Position numbers and translations under genes: made by a program. The notes beneath the pieces were generated by a model. It did no database searches. It saw only the letters and a program-made list of their open reading frames with translations, and was not told the origin of the DNA. A stretch of 6,732 bases of DNA from an uncultured Desulfovibrio sp. (GTDB lineage: Bacteria; Desulfobacterota; Desulfovibrionia; Desulfovibrionales; Desulfovibrionaceae): assembly GCA_900547595.1 (NCBI GenBank), contig URHE01000097.1, forward strand, positions 1 to 6,732, written 5' to 3'. Below are positions 1 to 6,208 of the stretch, in pieces; positions within the stretch are counted from its first letter, which is position 1; every line of letters starts with the position of its first letter.

Positions 1-37
1 AAAAATTCATGACGGTATCCTGGTTGTAGTCCCGGCA

Positions 38-56
38 GGCCCGCCGTACGCGGGCC
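38..56. repeat. Short GC-rich inverted repeat left of the dnaK terminator
   Basis: A 7-bp perfect stem (GGCCCGC at 38-44, GCGGGCC at 50-56) encloses a 5-nt loop. It lies just beyond the dnaK terminator, and on the + strand it is followed by an A-run, not a T-run, so by itself it is not a canonical rightward terminator. It could be the base of a terminator for a gene entering from the left. One + strand frame stops at 27-29 and another at 10-12, but the stretch is too short to say whether either is coding. Confidence 0.4.
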
Positions 57-58
57 GC

Positions 59-93
59 AAAAAAAGGTCTGGTTCAGGGAACCAGACCTTTTT
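59..93 (-). terminator. Intrinsic terminator of dnaK (bidirectional)
   Basis: A 14-bp perfect inverted repeat (61-74 with 80-93) has a 5-nt loop (75-79). Read leftward, the stem is followed by a run of seven U (65-59), which is a textbook Rho-independent terminator about 58 nt after the dnaK stop codon. Read rightward, the stem ends in five T, so it could also stop transcription arriving from the left. The 58 nt between the stop codon and the hairpin hold nothing else I can recognise. Confidence 0.9.
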
Positions 94-151
94 AGTACAG
101 GGTAGGCGTGGTTGCAAGTTCGGGGCGTGTGCCGCCGAGCTGCCCTTGCCC

Positions 152-2068
<1,917 letters not shown>

Positions 2069-2077
2069 ATGTTTGTT

Positions 2078-2083
2078 CCTCCT
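2078..2083 (-). promoter_or_regulatory. dnaK ribosome binding site
   Basis: A perfect AGGAGG (within GAGGAGG) on the minus strand lies 9 nt before the ATG at 2068. It fixes the start codon, against the longer in-frame open stretch that continues upstream without such a site. Confidence 0.9.
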
Positions 2084-2308
2084 CAGGGAAATCTTCATGA
2101 AAACTTTGGCGCGTGAACCGGCGCCGGGACGCCGGAAGGAAAAACCGGCGGACGCACCTTCCACGCAAGAAGAAGATAAGACCTCTCGCGCCGGCGTCCA
2201 GAGGCAGCGGAAAAATTTTTTGTCCGGCATGCGCTGTCCCCGTTCCCGGGCGCATTCCGCCTGGTGGACGGCCCTTTCCGGGCGGCAGGCGCCCCGGACG
2301 GGAGTTGT

Positions 2309-2331
2309 CCCCGCGGCACAGCCGCGCGGGG
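2309..2331. repeat. Imperfect GC hairpin in the divergent intergenic region
   Basis: CCCC-GCGGC (2309-2317) pairs with GCCGC (2321-2325) and GGGG (2328-2331), with a 3-nt loop and a 2-nt bulge. No T-run follows on either strand, so it is not an obvious terminator. It lies between the two candidate promoters and might be either an operator-like element or simply a by-product of high GC. Confidence 0.35.
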
Positions 2332-2372
2332 CGGGAGATGACCGGCGGGTTCCTTGACGCGCTATCAGGAGA

Positions 2373-2384
2373 GTGCTAGTGCTA
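2373..2384. repeat. Tandem GTGCTA repeat overlapping the candidate cytochrome promoter
   Basis: GTGCTA occurs twice in direct succession (2373-2378 and 2379-2384) and is followed by a GTGC/GCAC inverted pair (2379-2382 with 2389-2392). GAGTGCTAG at 2371-2379 resembles one arm of the HrcA operator CIRCE (consensus arm GAGTGCTAA). The nine bases at 2353-2361, where the partner arm should be, do not match. It overlaps the -10 candidate, so a regulator binding here would be well placed. The regulator is unknown. Confidence 0.35.
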
Positions 2385-2388
2385 TGTT
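2380..2388 (+). promoter_or_regulatory. Candidate extended -10 promoter of the cytochrome gene
   Basis: TGCTATGTT is a TGn extended -10 element with hexamer TATGTT (4 of 6 matches to TATAAT). A good -35-like TTGACG sits at 2354-2359, but 23 nt upstream, which is too far for a standard sigma-70 pair. The transcript would start near 2395, leaving a leader of about 65 nt that contains the 2417-2433 hairpin. Confidence 0.3.
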
Positions 2389-2416
2389 GCACATTTCCGT
2401 TGGTGGAGTTCCGGTT

Positions 2417-2433
2417 CGCGACGTTCTGTCGCG
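2417..2433 (+). repeat. Hairpin in the cytochrome gene leader
   Basis: CGCGAC (2417-2422) and GTCGCG (2428-2433) form a 6-bp perfect stem with a 5-nt loop, followed closely by TTTT (2437-2440). It lies 14 nt before the Shine-Dalgarno sequence, where it could act as a weak attenuator or an mRNA stabiliser. The short T-run makes a full terminator unlikely. Confidence 0.4.
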
Positions 2434-2447
2434 GGATTTTCAGCGCC

Positions 2448-2454
2448 AGGAGGG
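2448..2454 (+). promoter_or_regulatory. Ribosome binding site of the cytochrome gene
   Basis: AGGAGGG lies 6 nt before the ATG at 2461. It is a near-perfect anti-Shine-Dalgarno match and supports this start codon and the signal peptide that follows it. Confidence 0.85.
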
Positions 2455-2460
2455 CATTTT

Positions 2461-3300
2461 ATGGTGGAGTGCAACAGACGGCATCTGCTCTGCGGTCTCG
2501 GTGGTCTTGCCGTGGGCGGTCTTGCGGCCGGCATCGCGGCCCCCGGTCTCGCCGCCGAGGCTCAGGCCCCCGCGGGCAAACGCTTTGCCCAGGTGAACGG
2601 CGAATTCGGCTGGAAGCCGCACAAGCTCGACCCCGCCGAGTGCGAGATCGCGGCCTATGAAGGCTACTGGTACAAGGGCTATGCCTGCGGATACGGCACC
2701 TTCTACAGCATCATCGGCGTCATGGGCGAAAAATACGGGGCGCCCTACAACCAGTTCCCCTTCACCATGCTGGAAGCCAACAAGGGCGGCATTTCGGACT
2801 GGGGCACCATCTGCGGCGCGCTCTACGGCGCGGCGGCCGCCTTCGCGCTCTTCTGGGGCCGCAAGGAGCGCACGCCCATGGTCAACGAGCTTTTCCGCTG
2901 GTATGAGACCACGGCGCTGCCCATCTACAATCCCGGCGACAAGGCCCAGGGCGTCAAGGGCGCCATCCCGAGCAATGTTTCGGATTCCGTGCTCTGCCAC
3001 CTTTCGGTCTCCAAGTGGTGTTTCCAGAACAAGATCGAGGCCACGAGCAAGGCGCGCAGCGAGCGTTGCGGCCGCATCACGGCCGACGTGTCCCGCAAGG
3101 CCGTGGAGATACTCAACGCCAAGATCGATCAGGGCAAGGATTTCAAGGGCACCATCCCCATGCAGAAGTCCGTGGAATACTGTGGCGAATGCCATATGAC
3201 CAAGGGCAACGAGGCCAACTGGGCCAAGGGCGTCATGGACTGCACCCCCTGCCACAGCGGCGGCAAGGCGGTTTCCGACAAGTTCAAGGATCATCCGTAG
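2461..3300 (+). CDS. Split-Soret cytochrome c (dihaem, Fe-S-binding type)
   Basis: This periplasmic redox protein is recognised as the split-Soret cytochrome c known from Desulfovibrio desulfuricans, a homodimer with two c-type haems per subunit and an additional iron-sulfur site. The 279-residue precursor begins with a twin-arginine-like signal (NRRHLLCG, 5-12, then a Gly/Ala/Leu-rich h-region) and a likely cleavage near residue 32 (GLAA before EAQ). Two CxxCH haem c motifs lie near the C-terminus: CGECH (241-245) and CTPCH (261-265). Ahead of them are six cysteines (61, 76, 118, 179, 187, 203), including CGYGT (76-80) and CGALYG (118-123), which resemble the C-GCAxxG-C-C type cysteine pattern and probably hold the Fe-S cluster. 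Its physiological partner is not established, and the neighbours (dnaK, mcp) do not reveal one. The gene stands alone with its own strong ribosome site and a terminator just downstream. The family assignment is from memory of the fold and motifs, not from a search. Confidence 0.88.
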   Translation: MVECNRRHLLCGLGGLAVGGLAAGIAAPGLAAEAQAPAGKRFAQVNGEFGWKPHKLDPAECEIAAYEGYWYKGYACGYGTFYSIIGVMGEKYGAPYNQFPFTMLEANKGGISDWGTICGALYGAAAAFALFWGRKERTPMVNELFRWYETTALPIYNPGDKAQGVKGAIPSNVSDSVLCHLSVSKWCFQNKIEATSKARSERCGRITADVSRKAVEILNAKIDQGKDFKGTIPMQKSVEYCGECHMTKGNEANWAKGVMDCTPCHSGGKAVSDKFKDHP

Positions 3301-3305
3301 CCGAT

Positions 3306-3322
3306 GGCCCGGGCACCGGGCC
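3306..3322 (+). repeat. Small hairpin just after the cytochrome stop codon
   Basis: GGCCCGG (3306-3312) and CCGGGCC (3316-3322) form a 7-bp stem with a 3-nt loop, beginning 5 nt after the stop. There is no T-run. It may protect the mRNA 3' end, ahead of the real terminator 18 nt further on. Confidence 0.4.
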
Positions 3323-3339
3323 TGCTGCGCTGAAAAGGG

Positions 3340-3367
3340 AAAACGCCGGAACGTGTTCCGGCGTTTT
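3340..3367 (+). terminator. Intrinsic terminator of the cytochrome gene (bidirectional)
   Basis: AAAACGCCGGAAC (3340-3352) is repeated inverted as GTTCCGGCGTTTT (3355-3367). The stem is GC-rich, has a tight loop, is flanked by an A-run and ends in TTTT. It lies 39 nt after the cytochrome stop. Because it is symmetric, it can also stop transcription coming leftward from the convergent mcp gene. Confidence 0.85.
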
Positions 3368-3381
3368 CTGTTGCATGAACG

Positions 3382-3408
3382 AAAAGCGGCGGCCCGTGGG
3401 ACCGCCGC
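3382..3408 (-). terminator. Intrinsic terminator of the chemoreceptor gene
   Basis: GCGGCGG (3386-3392) pairs with CCGCCGC (3402-3408), with further CCC/GGG pairing inside the loop. Read leftward, the stem is followed at once by UUUU (3385-3382). It lies about 32 nt after the mcp stop, which suits a terminator for that gene. The U-run is short, and the symmetric hairpin at 3340-3367 gives a backup. Confidence 0.65.
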
Positions 3409-3440
3409 GTATGTTTGCATGCGGGTGTCTGTTCAGCTGG

Positions 3441-5015
3441 CTAGGCCGCGTCCTCCTCCTCGCCCTGCTTGCGGATCCGTTCGAGGATGTCGGTGAGCAC
3501 GTGCGACTCCTGCACCATCTCGGCCATCTGGTCCACGGCTTCGCCCATGACGCGGGAGATCTCGGCGCTCAGGTGGTTCACCTCGGTGATGCTGCGGTTG
3601 ATCTCCTCGGAGGCGGCGGACTGCTCCGTGGCGGCGGCGGCAATGGCCGAGACGCGGAGGCTGGAGTCCTCGGCAAGGCTGGATATCTGCTCCAGGGCAT
3701 TGCCGGATTCCTCACCGATACGGCTGGTATTTTCAATGGCCTCCACGGCGGTGTCCAGATTGGAAGAGCTCTTGTCGGTGCCCTGCTGGATGGCCTCGAT
3801 GGCGGATTCCACGTCGCGGGTGGCGCTCATGGTCTTTTCCGCGAGCTTGCGCACTTCATCGGCCACCACGGCGAAGCCGCGGCCCGCCTCGCCGGCGCGG
3901 GCGGCCTCAATGGCGGCGTTGAGCGCGAGCAGGTTGGTCTGGTCGGCGATGTCGCGGATGAGGGTAAGGACCGTGCCGATGTCCTTGGCCTGCTTGTCAA
4001 GGCCCTCCATGTCGGTCTTGAGGTTGACGGAAAGGGTGCGCAGGGTGCGCAGGCTTTCCACGGTGCGCAGGACAAGGGCATTGCCTTCGTGGGCCTGCGT
4101 CTGTACGGAGGTGGCCGCATCGGCGGCGCCTTCGGCGTTGCTCGCCACCTCAAGCACGGTGGAGTTCATCTCGTTCATGGCCGTGGCGGGTTTGGAGAGG
4201 CGCGCCGCGGCTTCCTGCGCCTGATTGCGGACTTCCGTCAGGGCGGTATTGAGACTTTCCGCGCCCTTGTCGATGCCATTGACCACGTTTTCGAGCTGCG
4301 AGACCATGGTGGCGCGGGCCTCCGCCGCGGCGAGCTTGCTCTTCTTTTCCAGGGCGATGCGCTCGGTGATGTCCTCGCCCACTTCCACATGGCCGATGAC
4401 CTTCCCGGAAGCGTCATGCAGGAATTCCAGGATGATCTGCATGGTCTTGCCGTTGGGCATGTGGTTGATGACGCGCTTGTTGCCGAGGCGCAACTGCTCG
4501 ATGCCGCAATTGGGGGTATTGCAGATATTGCCGCCCTTGGCCGAACAGTGGATGCCGAGCACTTCGCTCATGGAGGACTTGTTCATGGACTTGAGCGACG
4601 CCGTGTTGCAGAACGTCCAGTTCATGTTCTCGTCCGTGACGGCGATGGCCCAGGGCAGCGCGTTGAGGATGTCCTCGTACCAGTGGGTGCGCTCGCGCGA
4701 GCGTTTCACCATGCCCTGCACTCCTCTGGCGAGCGGGGCCATGGCGCCGCAGGCGGCGGGATCCAGTTCGGGCAGCGGCTTGCCGTCTGCCGCGGCCGCG
4801 GCATACTCCGCGATCCTGGGGAGTTCGCCCACACTTTTGGAGATGAAAACGGCGCCGATGACGGCCAGGACCGCCGCCACGGCGATGCCGGGCAACGCCG
4901 CGCTCCAGGCGGCTCCGCCGGAGGACATGCTGATGCTGACGATGCAGGCCACGCAGGCGAGCACCAGGAAGCAGATGAAGATAAGCACCAGTTTGGAGCT
5001 GATAGAGTTGCTCAT
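3441..5015 (-). CDS. Methyl-accepting chemotaxis protein with cytoplasmic Cys-containing PAS-type domain
   Basis: This is a chemoreceptor of 524 aa that would signal through CheW/CheA to the flagellar motor. There are two membrane segments (about 8-28 and 40-58) with only some 10 residues between them, so there is essentially no periplasmic sensor. A HAMP-like or linker stretch (about 59-110) leads to a PAS-like domain (about 112-220; AIAVTDENMNWTFCN early, VEVGEDITER at its end). That domain holds C136 and a cluster C157-x7-C165-x4-C170. The signalling half follows, with the highly conserved hairpin tip DIADQTNLLALNAAIEAARA (355-374) and on to AEK (394). A methylation-type site lies around ATEQSAASEE (462-471). 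No CheR-binding pentapeptide is seen at the C-terminus (ends EEEDAA). I chose the start at 5015 because AGGAAA lies 5 nt upstream and the protein then opens with a membrane helix; an in-frame ATG at 5069 would add 18 unlikely residues. Transcription is probably by sigma-28. The ligand or cofactor is unknown. Confidence 0.93.
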   Translation of the reverse strand: MSNSISSKLVLIFICFLVLACVACIVSISMSSGGAAWSAALPGIAVAAVLAVIGAVFISKSVGELPRIAEYAAAAADGKPLPELDPAACGAMAPLARGVQGMVKRSRERTHWYEDILNALPWAIAVTDENMNWTFCNTASLKSMNKSSMSEVLGIHCSAKGGNICNTPNCGIEQLRLGNKRVINHMPNGKTMQIILEFLHDASGKVIGHVEVGEDITERIALEKKSKLAAAEARATMVSQLENVVNGIDKGAESLNTALTEVRNQAQEAAARLSKPATAMNEMNSTVLEVASNAEGAADAATSVQTQAHEGNALVLRTVESLRTLRTLSVNLKTDMEGLDKQAKDIGTVLTLIRDIADQTNLLALNAAIEAARAGEAGRGFAVVADEVRKLAEKTMSATRDVESAIEAIQQGTDKSSSNLDTAVEAIENTSRIGEESGNALEQISSLAEDSSLRVSAIAAAATEQSAASEEINRSITEVNHLSAEISRVMGEAVDQMAEMVQESHVLTDILERIRKQGEEEDAA

Positions 5016-5020
5016 GGCTG

Positions 5021-5026
5021 TTTCCT
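5021..5026 (-). promoter_or_regulatory. Ribosome binding site deciding the chemoreceptor start
   Basis: AGGAAA on the minus strand lies 5 nt before the ATG at 5015. The alternative in-frame ATG at 5069 lies inside the hairpin-rich leader and has no comparable site, so the shorter start is preferred. Confidence 0.7.
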
Positions 5027-5061
5027 TTCCCAAATGCTGACGACTGAGCTGAACTGCCGCC

Positions 5062-5171
5062 CGGCACACTGTGCCGCTGGCCGCTGAGGCTCCGGGCCAA
5101 ACCGGCCCGGAACCCTTGCCAAGGGTTGCCGCCGTTCCGAAGAGCGGACACCGCCCGAAAGCAGCGGGCGG
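5062..5171 (-). other. Structured 5' leader of the chemoreceptor mRNA (four consecutive hairpins)
   Basis: Four perfect inverted repeats lie between the candidate promoter and the mcp start. In transcript order they are 5171-5165 with 5157-5151 (7 bp), 5127-5121 with 5117-5111 (7 bp, loop 3), 5111-5104 with 5098-5091 (8 bp, loop 5) and 5076-5071 with 5067-5062 (6 bp, loop 3). None is followed by a U-run, so none is an obvious terminator. The leader would be about 170 nt, longer than usual for a chemoreceptor. It may control mRNA stability or translation, or simply reflect GC-rich sequence. I recognise no known riboswitch. Confidence 0.45.
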
Positions 5172-5193
5172 CGCGTGGCGGAATCTGAACCTC

Positions 5194-5220
5194 TGTTCGG
5201 CTGCTGCCGGAGAAACTTTA
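5194..5220 (-). promoter_or_regulatory. Sigma-28 (FliA) promoter of the chemoreceptor gene
   Basis: On the minus strand, TAAAGTTT (5220-5213) matches the FliA -35 consensus at all eight positions. After exactly 11 nt comes GCCGAACA (5201-5194), which matches the -10 consensus GCCGATAA at six of eight. Spacing and orientation fit the chemoreceptor gene downstream, a class of gene typically transcribed by sigma-28 in flagellated bacteria. It begins 45 nt after the recR stop codon, so mcp is separately transcribed. Confidence 0.8.
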
Positions 5221-5228
5221 TATGGAAG

Positions 5229-5253
5229 CCCCGTTTTTGCAAGAAAAAAGGGG
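5229..5253 (-). terminator. Possible terminator of the dnaX-ybaB-recR operon
   Basis: In the leftward direction, 12 nt after the recR stop, CCCC followed by TTTTTT (5253-5244) faces AAAAA and GGGG (5238-5229) around a 5-nt loop, with one mismatch. The structure is atypical because the U-run lies in the 5' arm of the stem. The six-U run after a GC-rich stretch could still promote release. It lies just upstream of the sigma-28 promoter. Confidence 0.3.
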
Positions 5254-5264
5254 GGCGGCGCCGG

Positions 5265-5861
5265 TCACAGGTCCTGGCGGAAACGGAGGGACTGGCGCAG
5301 GGTCTCCCTGTCCATATACTTGACCTCGGCGCCCAGGGGGATGCCCTGGGCGAGGCGCGAGACGCGGACGGCGGGGAAGCGCCGGCGCGCCATTTCACGC
5401 ACGAAGGCCGCCGTATTTTCCGCTTCCACCGTGGCGCCGAGGGCAAGGATGAGTTCGCTGATCTCGCCCTCGGCCAGACGGCGCTCAAGGCGTTCCAGGT
5501 CCAGCGGACCTTCCTGCGGCCCCAGCAGGCCGCCGAGGATCATGTACTGGCCGTGGTAGAAGCCCCCCTCGTCCAGGGCGAGCATGCTGTCCCATTCGGC
5601 CACAAGGCAGAGCGTGTCCCGGCTGCGGGCCGGATCGGCGCAGATGGCGCAGGGGTCCGTGGCGGCCAGACCGCCGCAACGCCCGCACAAATGGAGACTG
5701 TCCCGCAGGTCGTGGATATTCCGGCCAAGACGGCGTGTTTCGGCTTCCGGCCATTTGAGCAGGGTCATGGCCGCGCGCATGGCGGACTTGGGGCCGAGAC
5801 CGGGCAGACGCGCCATCTGCTCCACAAGCGCCCGCAAGGGTTCCGGAACGCGGGAAGGCAT
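5265..5861 (-). CDS. recR: Recombination mediator protein RecR
   Basis: RecR acts with RecO (and RecF) to load RecA onto SSB-coated single-stranded DNA at gaps during recombinational repair. The 198-residue length is normal. In order it has a helix-hairpin-helix (LPGLGPKSAMR, 19-29), a zinc finger (C59-x2-C62-x8-C71-x2-C74), a Toprim region (about 83-172) and a C-terminal GIPLGAEVKYMD (173-184) matching the family's Walker-B-like end. The Toprim start reads LVAEWDS (86-92), so the acidic residues appear displaced by one compared with the E. coli pattern VVESPAD. The usual DGIGP-like stretch is shortened to GPQEGP (114-119). The start is 2 nt after the ybaB stop and has no clear Shine-Dalgarno, so translation is probably coupled to ybaB. 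It is the last gene of the dnaX-ybaB-recR cluster. Confidence 0.96.
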   Translation of the reverse strand: MPSRVPEPLRALVEQMARLPGLGPKSAMRAAMTLLKWPEAETRRLGRNIHDLRDSLHLCGRCGGLAATDPCAICADPARSRDTLCLVAEWDSMLALDEGGFYHGQYMILGGLLGPQEGPLDLERLERRLAEGEISELILALGATVEAENTAAFVREMARRRFPAVRVSRLAQGIPLGAEVKYMDRETLRQSLRFRQDL

Positions 5862-5863
5862 GG

Positions 5864-6175
5864 CTAGAACATGCCGGGCAACCGGATGCCCCCGGAAATG
5901 GCGTTCATTTCGCGTTCCATGCTTTCGCGGGCGATGCGCGCGGCTTCGTTGACAGCGGCGAGGATGAGGTCCTGAAGCATCTCCACGTCGCCGCCTTCCA
6001 GGGCCTTGGGGTCGATGACGAGCCTGCGCAGTTCCTGCCTGCCCGAAACCTCGGCCTTGACCATGCCGCCGCCGCTTGCGGCCTCATAGGTGCGTTCGCC
6101 CATTTCCTGCTGGAGTTTGGCGATCTTGTTCTGCATGACCTGGGCCTGACGCAGGATGTCATTCATATTGCGCAT
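5864..6175 (-). CDS. YbaB/EbfC family nucleoid-associated protein
   Basis: This is a small DNA-binding protein (103 aa, usual family length) that forms dimers gripping DNA and contributes to nucleoid organisation. It is commonly encoded between dnaX and recR, exactly as here. Features are an N-terminal amphipathic helix (about 4-28, Gln/Lys-rich), the family's central GGGMVKAEVSG (35-45), a beta-strand with LVIDPKAL (52-59), a second helix (about 63-90) and a C-terminal GGIRLPGMF. The ATG at 6175 is chosen because GGAG lies 6 nt upstream; an ATG three codons in (6166) is possible but too far from that site. The 33-nt gap to dnaX holds a UUCG hairpin. Confidence 0.95.
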   Translation of the reverse strand: MRNMNDILRQAQVMQNKIAKLQQEMGERTYEAASGGGMVKAEVSGRQELRRLVIDPKALEGGDVEMLQDLILAAVNEAARIARESMEREMNAISGGIRLPGMF

Positions 6176-6181
6176 GGGGGT

Positions 6182-6185
6182 CTCC
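6182..6185 (-). promoter_or_regulatory. ybaB ribosome binding site
   Basis: GGAG on the minus strand, followed by A and five C, lies 6 nt before the ATG at 6175. It is separated by one base from the 3' foot of the UUCG hairpin, so folding of the hairpin could affect access to it. Confidence 0.65.
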
Positions 6186-6186
6186 G

Positions 6187-6202
6187 CGCGCCCGAAGGCG
6201 CG
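6187..6202 (-). repeat. cUUCGg tetraloop hairpin between dnaX and ybaB
   Basis: In the transcript, CGCGCC (6202-6197), the loop UUCG, and GGCGCG (6192-6187) form a 6-bp all-GC stem closed by the exceptionally stable C(UUCG)G tetraloop. No U-run follows, so it is not a terminator. It lies in the 33-nt dnaX-ybaB spacer directly against the Shine-Dalgarno. Confidence 0.75.
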
Positions 6203-6208
6203 TTGTTG

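Larger units (their letters stand above)
2069..2460. other. Divergent intergenic region between dnaK and the split-Soret cytochrome gene
   Basis: These 392 bp have no gene I can support. They should carry the promoters of two divergent genes. Near dnaK there are a GC-rich palindrome (CCGGCGCCGG, 2118-2127) and an A/T-rich patch (2212-2221). A weak sigma-70-like pair for dnaK reads CTGGAC (2201-2196) then TATCTT (2178-2173) with 17-nt spacing; I would not rely on it. I found no full CIRCE operator and no good sigma-32 promoter. The cytochrome-proximal half contains hairpins (2309-2331 and 2417-2433), a tandem GTGCTA repeat and an extended -10 candidate, listed separately. Confidence 0.7.

Noticed and set aside
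1..58. C-terminus of a rightward gene entering from the left edge
   Set aside because: Two frames stop within the first 30 bases and nothing distinguishes a coding end from chance.
2353..2379. Complete CIRCE (HrcA) operator upstream of dnaK
   Set aside because: Only one arm (2371-2379) resembles the consensus. The 9 bases at the expected distance match at about two positions.
2376..2391. Sigma-54 promoter ending in TTGCA before the cytochrome gene
   Set aside because: The -12-like TTGC is present, but the required GG of the -24 element is missing at the right spacing.
2069..2392. N-terminal extension of dnaK in the same frame
   Set aside because: The extra residues are unlike any Hsp70 N-terminus and the AGGAGG sits right before the internal ATG at 2068. 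The open frame reflects high GC.
2440..3420. A 326-codon minus-strand frame opposite the cytochrome gene
   Set aside because: It is a shadow frame. The + strand gene has a signal peptide, two CxxCH motifs and a strong Shine-Dalgarno.
3015..5087. A 690-codon open frame on the + strand across the cytochrome end and the chemoreceptor
   Set aside because: It runs antisense through a clear MCP gene, two terminators and part of the cytochrome gene, and the translation shows no domain.
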